Shown in pieces: positions 12,075 through 23,192 of a stretch of 64,000 nucleotides of DNA. A model generated the notes under the pieces. That model searched no databases. It was not told the origin of the DNA and was given only the letters and a program-made list of their open reading frames with translations. The DNA lies in the NCBI RefSeq assembly GCF_963259705.1, contig NC_081844.1:104186671-104250670 (forward strand), in the 5' to 3' direction. The position numbers and the translations under genes are program-made. Every line of letters starts with the position of its first letter. Position 1 is the stretch's first letter. The stretch is from Myotis daubentonii (lineage: Eukaryota > Chordata > Mammalia > Chiroptera > Vespertilionidae).

Positions 12075-12280
12075 CACTAGCATCAAGTGTGCACTGGGCA
12101 CTTTGCCTGTATTATCCCTAATTCTTAGAACAATCCTTGAGATGGGTTTTATTGTCTCTATTTTTTTTTTAAATCAGAAAACTGAGTCTAGAAAGACCAC
12201 AGAATTTGCCAAAGAGCACATTTTAAACACAAATTTTTTTGAATCTTTTGGCTTTGAAGCTAAAGGTCTATCCACCTATC
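12075..12280 (-). repeat. Second MIR SINE, reverse, adjoining the first
   Basis: A second reverse MIR begins directly after the first: 'gcactgggcactttgcctgt', 'tattatccctaattcttaga', 'aaatcagaaaactgagtcta', 'gaatttgccaaagagcacat'. It is more decayed than its neighbour. Confidence 0.7.
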
Positions 12281-12499
12281 CTATTCAACTTACTTTTTGA
12301 AAATGTGTTGACTTAGTGTTATTTTCACAGGCATTGCACTAAGCCACAGAGAAAGGCACAGCTCCTGCCATCAAGAAGCTTTTGCTCTAGTTAAAAGACG
12401 CGTTACACATCACAGGAAATACAGATGATAGCTATATGGCTGCGCAGGTTTCAAAACATGATGGCACAACTATTTTCAGAGCTGTGAGCCTCCCCTCAA

Positions 12500-12865
12500 G
12501 AAGTCAGACACCTCTAAGGCCACCATGCTGCAGGCAAGCTCAAGCCACAGAGAGGTCACATGGAGGCACTCCAGTCAACAGTCACAGTTGCGCTCAGCCT
12601 TCAAGTCAAGCCAGCCTGGGTGTCAGATACGTGAGCGAACAGTGTGCAGGTGATTTGAACACCCAGCCATTCAAGTCTCCCCTAGTCATTCCCACACTCT
12701 TCAGCTGAAGCCTCAGACATCAGGGAGCAGAGGGAAGCCATCCCTACTGAGCCATATCCAAAATCCTGACCCAAAGAATCACGGAGCATAATAAAATCAT
12801 CATTGCTTTATAGCACTAAGTTTCGGGGTGGTTTGCTAAGCAGGGATAGCTAATCGGAATAATGG
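12500..12865 (+). mobile_element. MLT1-type (ERVL-MaLR) LTR
   Basis: The right half matches an MLT1 LTR in order: 'agccacagagaggtcacatg', 'cagctgaagcctcagacatc', 'ccaaaatcctgacccaaaga', 'gcataataaaatcatcattg' (contains the AATAAA signal), 'cactaagtttcggggtggtt' and a tail resembling 'gctaatcggaata'. Only LTR sequence is seen; no internal retroviral genes are present. The left boundary is uncertain. Confidence 0.8.
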
Positions 12866-12874
12866 CTTTTAGGG

Positions 12875-13060
12875 TGGTTATTTAATACCAGGCACTGTCC
12901 TCTGAGCTTGACATCTACTACCTCATTGGACCTTCCCAGCAGCCCAATGAAGCAGGTTATTGTTAAAGAACATGCCCAAGATTGCTTGGCTTGTGATGCA
13001 TTCAAGCCCAGGTCACACTAACTCCAGTATTGATTCTCTAAACTGGTCTGCTACAGAGGA
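12875..13060 (-). repeat. MIR SINE, reverse
   Basis: Reverse MIR: 'taccaggcactgtcctctga', 'cctcattggaccttcccagc', 'aacatgcccaagattgcttg', 'gcattcaagcccaggtcaca'. The central 'cattttacagatgaggaaactg' block is deleted. Confidence 0.7.
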
Positions 13061-13339
13061 AGGGAAATTCTGTCTGTTCTGAAAGTCTACAAAGCCCGAA
13101 GCCAGTCAGTTTTAAGATACACCGACTGCTATTTTTGAAACTAAACATCTTTTTCTTTCCTAATTTCAGAAGGCTTACTGTGGAGCTGAGCTAATTATTT
13201 AAGCCTTAATCAAGGACCAGCCCCTCCCTGAAGCAGCTGTCCTGGCCTCTCTATTGCCTCTAGCAAGTCCCTCGGGTTGGTTGAATGTTGGCTCAGGTCT
13301 AAACTCCAAATCCCAGCCCCCAGAAGTGAGGATGCATAG

Positions 13340-13505
13340 GGCTGAAAGGATCCTTGGAGATCTTCCAGTCTACTCCCCTCATCCACTTTAAAGAGGAGGA
13401 AACTGAGGCCCAGAGAGGTCAAGGGACTCATCCAAGGTCACTCGGTATGTCAGAGGTACAGCCAGGTCTCCACATTCCCAGGCAAGTGTTCTCTCCACTA
13501 CACCA
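13340..13505 (-). repeat. MIR-related SINE, reverse
   Basis: The sequence has 'aggatccttggagatcttcc', 'agaggaggaaactgaggccc', 'ggactcatccaaggtcactc', 'tctccactacaccatgctgc'. This is the MIR-related (core-SINE) type with an 'agatc...agtc' leading block instead of the usual MIR 3' end. The exact subfamily is not assigned. Confidence 0.7.
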
Positions 13506-13869
13506 TGCTGCCGTTGCTAAAAATTCCCCAAGCTGCCTCCTCCAGCCCTCCTCTCCACAAAGCTGTTCCCCCACACACACACACAACTACACACAGTCAC
13601 ATTTGGCAGGAGGTGCTATCAGCCCCACTCTGCTCATGAAATGCTGTTTTGCAATGGGGCCTCTTTGTTCATTAGCAACACAGACAAAGAAAACTGGAGT
13701 GCAGTCTTCTCAGAAGGAGATGTTTCCTGTTTTAGAGGCAGAAGAGAGCTTCCTGACTGACTAGGGCTCAAATCAGCATGCAGCTCCAGTCGGAGAGAAC
13801 CCGGAGGAGATTTAAGTCTTTGCAAAATTTCTAGAACATATAAGGAGGATCCGTAGCAGGAGGAAGCTT

Positions 13870-15870
13870 ATGGGAAACATTTCAGAAAGTATTAACATGT
13901 ATGCCTAACCACAGTGAACAGCACACTGGTTATTACCATCAGTGGTATGAAGGAGTTGGGGGTGGGGGGAGCACTAGGGTCATGAAAAACTTTCATGAAA
14001 TAAATGGCCTCCCCATTTTCGATTCCTGCTCCAATCCTGGTTTCCAGCATTCCTTCCCTTACAGTTTCCCTAATAGAGATCTTCCCATTCTAGACCCTAA
14101 ATGAGCTACCTTGGTGCTGAGGGTTCTCAGGATATGATCTGCAATCAGAAGTCACCCACTCTGGCTCCACATTAGATATATATATATATATATATACACA
14201 CACTACATTTGGTCCCTCTTCTTGTTTCCTGACCTTCCCGGATTGGCAGAAGTTTCCTATGACTCTGAGAGATCTTTATTTAGGACCAAATGCTGTGAAA
14301 GAGGCTGAGAGGAAAGCAGGGGAGACTTCTCATGAGAGCAGCTCACACCACCAAGTGGAGGTCCCCTCCTCTGATGCTCTGAGACATTCGTCTGTCCAGG
14401 CAGGCTGAGATCAGTGGGGAGGGGTAGACCAGATGATCTCCAGAGAGACATCAGAAGCCCAGGAGCATCTTTACTAGGGAAAAAGATGAGAGGGGGAGGG
14501 GCAGGACTGAGTTCCATGCTAGAAATTCAGGACTTGCAAGCTGGCAGAGATGGAAAGAAAGATGCCAACGTCTAATGGGAGATGTAGTGCATGTGTTCCT
14601 TAGGGCTACTGCAAGCCACACGCCTTCCATTCTGAAAGGCCAGGTGAATGCTGCCTGAATCACACCCTCCTGCATGCATCCATCACAGGTCTCCAGGCAC
14701 AAGGTAAGATCTCCAAAAAGAAACTGGGCCAAGTGACCATTCTCAGACCCTTCCCCTCCAAGCTGAGCTCCCCCACAGCCGATCCCACTCCTAGGCAAAC
14801 CTGTCCATGCAGCCAATTTTAATCCAAAGCTCCTTCCTTCATTCCCCCCTGTGGATATTCCTACCTGCTCTAAGCTAAGCGAGAAGAATACAGGAATTAA
14901 CACCATAGGGAAACCGTGTCCAGTAGTCTAGTTATAGCTTGTACAACCCAAGAGGGGAAGGCAGCCTCCCAAAGAAGGCCTTGTATCTTGTGATGGCCTC
15001 AAAGGCTGCAGTGCTGTGTGTCAGTGTTTATGAAATGCTTCTCAAATAAGGTCAGTGCTCTACAGAGTTAGGATCCTAATAAAACACAGACCTGTGCTGT
15101 TTGCCAGCTTGCTTCGGAGACATACTTGAATGCTTTCTCAGAGACAATTGTTCTCAGAATAATATTTCCCCATGAGTTTTTTAATTCTATTTGTACTATT
15201 TTTTTAAATGAGGTGTGAATTTTTCTACATATTTGTACCCACTGAATGGGCTGGGTGGGGCTTGCTTTCATCTGTGGTTCCTGAGGGCTTGGTGTTACAT
15301 CCGTCATTGTTCTAGCATTTCCCCTGCCATCCCATAAATCTCCTCTCTGAACCTAGCATGGTGGCCTTCAGCTTGTCAGTCATTTTGGTGGGAAGGTACA
15401 GCCCAGACTGATTTCCTATTATTTTGAGCTGTTCTAATTATGAGAACATTTCTCTTGTTATTCATCATTGTTCCTGGGACATAGTAGGGCCAAATAACTC
15501 CTTTAAAAAACTCCATCCTTCATGGAACCCCTTCTTTGGTTGTGCTTTCTCAGAAATTGATGCTTATTAATTAATAAATAATTATTAACTCATTCAGGCA
15601 AAAAGTCCACTAAACTCCACCTGGTTGGGTTGATGACATGGCTGGTGTGAGGCTATCTTTGCAGTTGTGAAAGATTCAACTTGATGAGAGTTCGAAGACC
15701 TGTTGACTGTGGGCAAGGCTTTTGAGCATTGAGTTTCCTTATCTGTAAATGCAAGATTCTAAAATGAACCCTGATCATCTTTCAGATACAGGATTTAGTG
15801 GTTAAAGTCACTCAAAATTTTAGGTGGACTCATTAAGGTATTTGCAAAGCACTAAATTTAGGAGGTATAT
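13870..15870. other. Unassigned intronic sequence
   Basis: Apart from a short TA/CA tract (14174-14203), I recognise nothing in this 2-kb stretch. Overlapping open frames of up to 151 codons on the minus strand near 14.26-14.91 kb show no domain or conserved composition. Confidence 0.5.
14174..14203. repeat. (TA)n(CA)n microsatellite
   Basis: A short TA dinucleotide run passes directly into a CA run. Confidence 0.95.
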
Positions 15871-15874
15871 GTAG

Positions 15875-16040
15875 ATATCTGATCTCATTTAAACACTGCA
15901 TTAGTTCCATAAGAGAAGTGTCATTCCTACTATTCTAAAGACTACAAATGGGACAACTGGGACTCAGAAAGATACTCCTGCAATGCCCCACAATTTTTCA
16001 AGAAATGGTGAAAATCAGGATTCTGCCTAGGCCTTCTTAC
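15875..16040 (-). repeat. MIR SINE, reverse, decayed
   Basis: Faint reverse MIR order: 'gatctcatttaaacactgca', 'gtcattcctactattctaaa', 'ggacaactgggactcagaaa', 'gaaaatcaggattctgccta'. Confidence 0.55.
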
Positions 16041-16049
16041 TCATTTAAG

Positions 16050-17650
16050 GCTACATTAAAGTGTATTCCCCACTGGTCCCCATTAATACTACTTAGAAAC
16101 CCCCACATCTAAAATAGTTTTCAAGCTACATTCTAGAGTTGAGCAGAGATTGGGGGAGGGGGAAAGGATGTCAGGAAAGTGCTAGATCATCTGGAAACCT
16201 CTGCCACACATTTTAGAGCAGGACAGCTCTCCAACAAAATCATCATCACTGAGCTTTCGACCACAGAACAACCTGCTCTTATCTCTGCACAGGCTGCAGG
16301 GAGCTCAGGAGCGTGCTGTACCTCATCATGCAGGGAACCCAGCCCTGGAGTACCTCTACACACCACCCTGGGCATCACACGAGGCTTCAGATGGCCATGA
16401 AGATGAAGTCTGAAGTTGTTTTCAGGACTCCGCCAATAGCTGGGAGTATCCAATTTCCAGTGAAGGGCTCTGCTACAAAAATCTTCCTGCAATCCCATCT
16501 CAGGACCAGAGGCTTAGGTGGTGAAAGTCCAAATTCAGTTACCAAGGCTATGGAGCAACATGAAGGGCAGGAGAGAGCAAGAAGCCAAGCTGAAAGGGTC
16601 AAGGGAGGGGTCAGGGTCCAGCCAGGCTCAAGGAGAGATGCTCAAAATGCAGAAGTCCATGGTCAAGCCCACAAACCTCAGATGAGAAGCAGTTCATGGA
16701 CTCTCCACCAGGCAGACCAGCCTGAGTGAGGGCATACACTAATTGTAGAGGATGGGGAGCAAGGAGGAACTAGGGGGCAGACAGGAACTAGGGAGGCTAA
16801 AAAACTCAAGAGGGAGGCAAGGTGGGTGGTTCAATGTGCTGGCAGACTTTCAGGAACCACAGCCCACACTGCTGCCAAACTGCAGAATGCACCAGGGGTC
16901 AGGAACCCAGACTGGCATTCCGGACAAGAGAAGAGGAGTCTGAGCCCACACAAGCAGTGATAAGCCATGAAGACTGAAGCCACGTGAACTCCCACCAGGA
17001 TGCACCTCACTTCCGTTCTGTTTCAGTAGGACCTGATCTCAGCCTGGGGGAGCCTGGAGGTCACTGCTGCGAGTGCTACATCTCACTGGATGGAAGGCAG
17101 CTTCTGCCCAAAGTAAGCAGGCACTTGTGGAGGAAAATGCTGGTCAAGCAGGTTCAGCATAACTGTTCTTGGAGGATCTAGCCCCTCAAATTCCAAAATT
17201 TAAAAAAAAATCATAGGCATTAGCCACATAACCATGGTGATACTGATTACTATTCTGCATTCTGTTCCAAATGCCTTTGTTAGATAAAACTTCCTAAAGT
17301 GCAGCTCCCATCCTTTAAAATAGGACTCATGCCCAATAGGTTCCAGTTAACCATGAACGTTTGTGCATGTTATCACATTCCCATTTCTACCTATGCAAAC
17401 CCTAGTCAAGCTCCAAGTCAAATAGCACCTACTTCCCCATGATGGCTCTTTTGCCAGGTGTCCAGAACTTCGCATTGGCATTCCTCTCTAGATGCCTTGC
17501 ATCAGACAGGTGCTGATTCAACTGGGACTCATTTTTCTCCTCTGGTTGTTCTTTGAGAATGGAGTTTATATGTCAGAGAAGGGGCTGACTTAAAAGATCT
17601 GAGAAGAATGACATGACCAGTGGTTGGATCACAGACCTGAGCCCAGCCTG
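16050..17650. other. Unassigned intronic sequence
   Basis: No exon or named repeat is recognised. A few words around 17380-17480 ('ccaagtcaaatagcacctac') resemble the L2 3' region but are too weak to call. Open frames at 16179-16729 on both strands overlap each other and look like chance. Confidence 0.45.
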
Positions 17651-17825
17651 ACTGGATGAATGCTGATTCACCTGCTCCTACCTAGGGAAGTTCCATGAGA
17701 ACAGCATGAGTTCGTGCCTTACATGGCTGCTAGATTAAGTGAGTCCATGCATGTAAAGTGTGAGCACAGTGCCACACACACAGAGGGGCTCTCTAAGCAG
17801 GAGCTATAGTGATGGCGGTGGTTCT
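17650..17825 (+). repeat. MIR SINE 3' half
   Basis: The 3' MIR landmarks are 'gattaagtgagtccatgcat', 'gtaaagtgtgagcacagtgc' and a decayed 'gctctctaagcaggagctat' tail. Confidence 0.6.
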
Positions 17826-18041
17826 TTACAGAGATCTGGGGAGAGCCTGTAGGCCTCGGTCCTTTATGCTTCATCCTCTCTCTCATTCAGTCCCAGCACT
17901 ACTCAAGCAAATAAGCCCAGTGCCAATGGGCACTCAAGATGGTAAAGGAATTACTGTGAGAAACTGAGTCTTCTCAGATGAGCTCTGCTGTTGACAAAAG
18001 GGCCCAATTTCTCAAGCTAAAGTATTTTTCAAGAGAGAATA

Positions 18042-18069
18042 GCACACACACACCTATGTACACACATAT

Positions 18070-18100
<31 letters not shown>
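18042..18100. repeat. (CA)n microsatellite
   Basis: A CA array interrupted by two 'tatgta' units near its left side, with a clean right part of about 30 bases. Confidence 0.97.
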
Positions 18101-18101
<1 letters not shown>

Positions 18102-18479
18102 CTTATACTGGTAGGGCTTCTGGCACCGGCCTAATAGGTCAAGGATGAAACTAAAGTTATGATGGAAAAAATGTCATGAGAAACAAAGAGTTTATAGAAA
18201 ATTCAGCAAACAGAGGAATTAAGCATTAATAGGAATTGATTCCAGAGAAAATATGAACAGAACCCCAGGGAAAGAAGATGCTATCGGCCAATAAAACCTC
18301 GAGACTTTTATCCATCCCAGCCAGAAAGAACAGGACAACATATTTAGGGAATCCACACCCCAGAACATGGAGAGACTTGGAAAAAAAAGCAGAGAGGACT
18401 CTGTGATTATGACAACCTGGATAAAGATCTATAGAGCAAGCTCACTGATTGCAGAGGAAATGGGAAGAGGAGTGGTTAA

Positions 18480-19190
18480 TATGCTGCATGAGAAACTCAA
18501 AATGGGAAGTGTTCCTGAAAAGCTGATGAAATGAAGCTATTTGCCAAAATTTAATTAGGAGAAATGCAAAGTGTTGCACTTAGACTCTAAAAAGTCAACT
18601 GCACAAGTCTGGGGTGGGGAAGATAGGATCCACAGCAGGGAGGGCTGGCAGGCACTGGGGGTGCAGTGAACAGCCTGGTTAAAATGAGCCAAGCCAGGGG
18701 ATGGCTGTCCAAAGTGAACATGTCCCTTGAAAGCACACTGATGAAAGTCAAGATAGCGAGAGAGTGGACAGACTCATTATAATACAGGCAAAGAAGATGG
18801 GAACCCAGTTAGAGGAAGATAACTAGAAATGGGGAGAGAACCTATCTCAAGTCTAACAGAATAGGTGAGGTAATTCTAAAAATGTCTGGGAGAAAAGAGA
18901 AGCCTTGGGTAAGTGGGTGGTGAGAAACACAACAGCAATATGATTTTTGAAATCCTATCATTTGGAAAAAGAATTATACTTGCTCTGTGTAACAACAAGC
19001 AGTGGCAGATAGGTTCAAGCCCCAGACAAAGAAAAAAATTATTCTTAGAACTGTTTTTAAAAATGGAATAAGTTCCTTTAGGAAGAACTGAGTTCCTCAC
19101 CACTGCATGTAATCAAAGGAGAATGGCCATTTTTCTCCAAAATTATGTTGGTGGAAGAGCAACACCCACATGGTTGGAACTTGGACAGGG
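18480..19190 (+). mobile_element. Ancient CR1/L3 LINE fossil
   Basis: The stretch carries the L3/CR1 3' order: 'gagaaatgcaaagtgttgca', 'aaaagtcaactgcacaagtc', 'gggtgcagtgaacagcctgg', then further right 'taacaacaagcagtggcaga', 'aaatggaataagttccttta', 'gttcctcaccactgcatgta' and 'caaaggagaatggccatttt'. Intact L3 copies here encode the reverse-transcriptase C-terminus and 3' UTR, but no reading frame survives. CR1-group LINEs died out early in mammals, so this is among the oldest DNA in the window. Confidence 0.6.
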
Positions 19191-19319
19191 GGATCCCTTT
19201 CAACCCTGTCAATCTCTATTTTTCCAAAACAGGCTTTATCTTGAGCATTCTCTGGAGGGAAGACCACAGTCAATGAAATTACGATAGGAACACTTGTGTA
19301 CTGTGATTGAAGCGGTCAG

Positions 19320-19465
19320 TGTAAGTTCATTCAATACTCCCAGCACCCTATGAAGGGGGTATTATTATTCCCATTTTACAAATGAGGAAACTGAGGTCAC
19401 CCAGCTAGTAAGTGGCAAACCAGAACTGGAGCCCTGTCTGGGTCTGGCGTCCACACGTTTACCCA
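19320..19465 (-). repeat. MIR SINE, reverse
   Basis: Reverse MIR: 'ctatgaagggggtattatta', 'cccattttacaaatgaggaa', 'cacccagctagtaagtggca', 'aaccagaactggagccctgt'. Confidence 0.88.
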
Positions 19466-20364
19466 CAAATATCCTTAGTTTTTCCCCCTCCCTAATCCCC
19501 CATATTGAGGCCCTTTAGTCACTCACCTCTCCACAAATTACACAGGAGAGAGCTGTATGGAGATGATGCTGGCAACAGAACACGAAGACCACAGTTGTGG
19601 GGAAGAAAGTACTTCCTGTGGCAGAGCTGCAATAGCAGTTGTTACAAAACACAACCCAGGTCTTCCAAACAGAATCAGAGGTTTCCTATTAAGTAGGAGC
19701 TCCTTCCACCTGGGCGAGGCTGATTTAAATTTCAGGCCAGAGAGTCCGGAACAAAGGAGAGCCTTGAGAAGTCAACACCACGCACCAGGCAGGGCACCCT
19801 CTGCCTCTCCCCCATCCGGAATTAGTGGCGGTTCAGAAAAGCTTCCATGCCTTTTTTGTTTTTTTTGTTTGTTTGTTTTTGTTGTTGCTTTCCAGCAGTT
19901 CCAAAAAGGGTTAAGCCCACCTTGCATAATGAGGGTGGAGCATGCTAGTAAATGCAGCTGTTTCAAGTAAAAGCAGCCATGGAGGCAGACCCGGGAAGTC
20001 AGTACAAGGGGGTATTTAGGGAAAGACAGGAGGAACGAACATTGGAAAACAAAAAAAGTCAGGGCCAAAAATTCCCTATGAAAATCCAATCCCCCAAAAT
20101 AAATAAATAAACTGCATTCCTTATTTAAATAGACCACAAAGCAGCAAGCCCATGGCAAAGATAGAAACCACTTCAGCCTTAATCCCCTCTTTGTGGAAGG
20201 GAGGCCAACCTGGGCTTAGGAGAGAGGAGAGGGAGGAAACCAGCGGGAGGGTGTTGGGCACCGCCTACGTGCGGGTGAGGAAGTCACCTCCACGGGCCAC
20301 ATTCAGAGTGGGCATCTCAAATCTTCCAGCTGGATGGGGCCCCAGCCATGGCCACCATCATTAA

Positions 20365-20725
20365 GAGCTTGTGGAGAACTACGTGCCAGGTACAGTGTGA
20401 AGCCCTTCCTGTACATTATTTCAGCTAATCCTCCCCAAAAGGAACGCTCGCCATGCACAATTTACAAGAAAAAGGAACCGGAGCTGACGAGGCACTGCAC
20501 TGCGCAGGGTGCTGAGCGCGTTACTCGATCACCTGGGGCCACGTGCACTCTATCCCACGGGGCCAGTGCAATTATCATCCTTGTATCGCAGGTGTGGACA
20601 TGTGGAACCAAGGCATTAAATAGCCTGCAGCCAAGAGCGGAGAGGGTACAACAGCAAAGACATAACAGAGCCAGAATTCAAACCAGAGCCATCTCCAAGA
20701 GCCCAATCCTGAAACCCTAGGCACT
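20365..20725 (-). repeat. MIR SINE(s), reverse, probably two partial copies
   Basis: A left part ('acgtgccaggtacagtgtga', 'attatttcagctaatcctcc', 'tttacaagaaaaaggaaccg') and a right part ('aagcatt/aggcattaaatagcc', 'cagagccagaattcaaacca', 'ctaggcactgggct') both read as reverse MIR. They are separated by about 90 bases of GC-richer sequence, so two insertions or one split copy are possible. Confidence 0.6.
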
Positions 20726-20770
20726 GGGCTCTGAAATCTTCTTGCCTTGGCCTTTTTATTTTATTTTAAA

Positions 20771-21016
20771 TTTTTTTTTATCCTCACCTGAGGATATTTT
20801 TCCATTGATTTTTAGAGAGAGTGGAAGAGAATGGGAAAGACAGAAATATCGATGTCAGAGAGACACATCAATTGGTTGCCTCCTGAACACGCCTAACCAG
20901 GGCCAGGGGCCTGGGAGGAGCCTGCAACCAAGAAACCTGCCCTTAACTGGAATCGAACCAGGGACCCTTCAGTCTGCAAGACGACACTCCATCCACTTAG
21001 CCAAACCAACTAGGGC
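20771..21016 (-). mobile_element. Ves SINE, reverse (older subfamily)
   Basis: Read on the minus strand it begins GCCCTAGTTGGTTTGGCTAA, a tRNA-like Pol III head. It then has a B-box-like 'ggttcgattcc' equivalent, a pyrimidine-rich middle, and the tail 'aatcaatggaaaaatatcc' ending 'tcaggtgaggat' plus A-rich DNA. This tail type differs from the 'gaaatcaataaaaat' tail of the younger Ves copies and is shared with the copies at 36481 and 46440. A target-site duplication is not clear. Confidence 0.9.
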
Positions 21017-21604
21017 TACCTCTGCCCTTTTAGTTGACCAAAAAGATCCCACAACTCTCAGACCCATCATTCACACTATCCAGGGGAGAAAAAAACCCTG
21101 TGACAACAAACAGAACTGGAGAGAAACAATATAATAATCAAAATGGCAAAAGTGCAGAAATAATGTAAGACCCAGATGATCTGCAAAAGCAACACTTAAT
21201 AATGATCCTACAAATACACCAATTAATAGAAGAAGTGCAGCAATCAAAAACCACAAAGAGTGCAGGATGATGCTGACGAGTTCCTGATTAGAAGGTGATA
21301 TGATTTAAGGGTTCAGGATTTCTAGCTCTTTCCACAGGAATGTGCACAGTAGGAGTTTTGTAAGGTTGCTAAGCAATGCCTGGCAACCAGACTCTGGGGT
21401 GAATCACTCATTAGGAATCTTTGATAACTCTAGTAAGGGAATAATTTTAGTTCACAAGAGTCAAATTTTAGAAAACCTTAATAACTCATGAGTTACAATA
21501 ACTAGTAAGTTGTCTTTAACCACGCATAAAAATACAAATCTATAATTGCCCATCTTTCATTGTAACAACTAAAAGAGACTTTTTCTTTTTTTTTAGAGAA
21601 ATCA

Positions 21605-21785
21605 TTCACTTAGTCAACACATATTTGTTGAAAACCTACTATGTGCCAGGGACCTTTCTAGACACTAGAGCAGACACTAGATAACCATAAATGGAAAACC
21701 ATTAATGCTATTCTAGAATTCTATCAGGAAAATGAGGCTCAGAGAGGTAAAGCAATCTGTTCAGAGTCGCAAAGCACTGTGCTTC
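21605..21785 (-). repeat. Mammalian dispersed repeat / MIR-like, reverse
   Basis: The left part has 'cacatatttgttgaaaacct' and 'actatgtgccagggaccttt', a mammalian dispersed-repeat theme. The right part has MIR-like 'aaaatgaggctcagagaggt', 'aaagcaatctgttcagagtc'. It may be two joined fragments. Confidence 0.55.
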
Positions 21786-21979
21786 CCTGAAAGGCCACCT
21801 GGCCGTGTTTGGCTCATCGTGAATCACCAGCGTGCCCCTGGCCCTCTGAGCTGGCCCTGAGGGCTGGGAATGCCAGGACACAGGGCTTGGCTGTTGAGCA
21901 TCTTGGAAAGTCTCCCACTTGACCTTGGGACCTCTGTGGTCAAGTGAGGGAAAGCCTATGACACAGTGTGGGTTTTTAT

Positions 21980-22560
21980 TGGACCCAACCACTGGCGAAG
22001 CTTGCCGTCATCTGGAGTGATGGAGAAAATTAAGTTACCACATTCTCACGTTTCAGCCTTTCGCCCGTTTTCCTTCGCAAACAGGAAATGTTTATTTAAA
22101 TACAGCAGTCTCCAGCATGTTCCGGAGCCAAGTGAAAAACCAAAGATGTCCACTCTTGCCCCGCTCAACTGTTCAGGCCACCACCTCGCTGTGGGTGCGA
22201 AGAGGGGCTCTGCCTGCCTTTAGACAGGATGGGGAGAGGAGGCCCCACGTGAGAATTCATTTTCATCTGTCTCCTCTTTTCCAGGCCGAGATTGTGGTTG
22301 GAGAAGAATTACATCTGTGAGCTCCTTTTGTGCTCAGAAGGGTAAATGCAACATCTGTTTACCCTGTGCTCCACGGTAAATGTTTTGTTTCAGGCACCAC
22401 CATTCACTTCCTCTCCTCCTGTCCTCTATCTTTGCTACACGGATAATAAATTACATTGAATTCCCCTCTGCGTTTATTTAACTTTCTTGTGGGTGTCACC
22501 TCCTCGTTGAGGGGGAAAAATTGTCAGTAGTTTATAAACGACAAAGAGTTTCTCTTTCTG
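21980..22560. promoter_or_regulatory. Repeat-poor interval; candidate regulatory DNA
   Basis: No interspersed repeat is recognised across about 580 bases. The stretch contains clustered motif-like words: ETS-like CAGGAAATG beside a forkhead-like TGTTTATTTAAATA (22081-22101), AATAAATTACATT (22445-22457), CGTTTATTTAAC (22472-22483) and TTTATAAACGACAAAG (22531-22546). This is the sort of text seen in conserved intronic enhancers near developmental genes. The call is inference only. Confidence 0.3.
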
Positions 22561-22770
22561 TGAGTTGTACTGACATTAGGGAGAAGGAGCTGGAACATAG
22601 ACCCCCAACTCTGATAGCAGCTTAATTACGAACAATTCAACAGGCCCCATTACAGGCCTGAAGCAAAGTCCAAATGGTGACCACACTATCCTCACACAGG
22701 TTTTCTTTAATGGTGTACCACAAGCAGACAAGGCCTCAGAATTAAAAAATACCCAGAGAACAAAGCACAA

Positions 22771-22788
22771 GTGTGCGCGCGCGTGTGG

Positions 22789-22831
<43 letters not shown>

Positions 22832-22842
22832 CGCACACACGC
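22771..22842. repeat. (GT/GC)n-(CA)n alternating purine-pyrimidine tract
   Basis: GTGTGCGCGCGCGTGTG passes, after a GG interruption, into a CA array of about 50 bases with CG steps. Mixed CG/CA alternation is the classic Z-DNA-prone pattern. The open frame it generates on the minus strand (runs of VCVC) is an artefact. Confidence 0.95.
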
Positions 22843-23119
22843 TCCCCTTCAGAAAAGCCTCTTTGGGGGGTAGAGCAGCAGGAATGAAGAAGGGAAAAAT
22901 GTTTTTTCTTTGTTATAAAGCACAGGGTAAACGTGTGAGATCAGAAAATGAATTTTAGGAAGATCCCAAGCATCTGACAGCAATGCTGACAAAACATATG
23001 CCCATAAAAAAACTGAGCCCTGAGAAGTTCAGAGGGCTCACGAAGAGATGTGTCCTTCCCCCTCCTTTGCTTACATTCTTTAAGTTGAATCGCAGGCTTT
23101 TTTCTCTGTGTATGCAATG

Positions 23120-23192
23120 TTTTTATACACAGTTACTGGAATGCAGTAGATACTCAAGTAATGTTTGTTGAATGAATGAAGGAATGAGAAAC
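23120..23192 (+). repeat. L2 3' end
   Basis: The tail reads 'ggaatgcagtagatactcaa' followed by 'gtaatgtttgttgaatgaat' and 'gaaggaatgag', the characteristic L2 LINE terminus. Confidence 0.75.

Noticed and set aside
14451..14906. 151-codon minus-strand frame in SLIT3 intron 1, in the same direction as the gene
   Set aside because: It was considered as a possible alternative exon, but no leucine-rich-repeat or other SLIT motif is present and no paired splice sites with good polypyrimidine tract were evident.
22576..22836. Minus-strand frame starting with a VCVCVC run
   Set aside because: It is an artefact of the GT/CA dinucleotide repeat.
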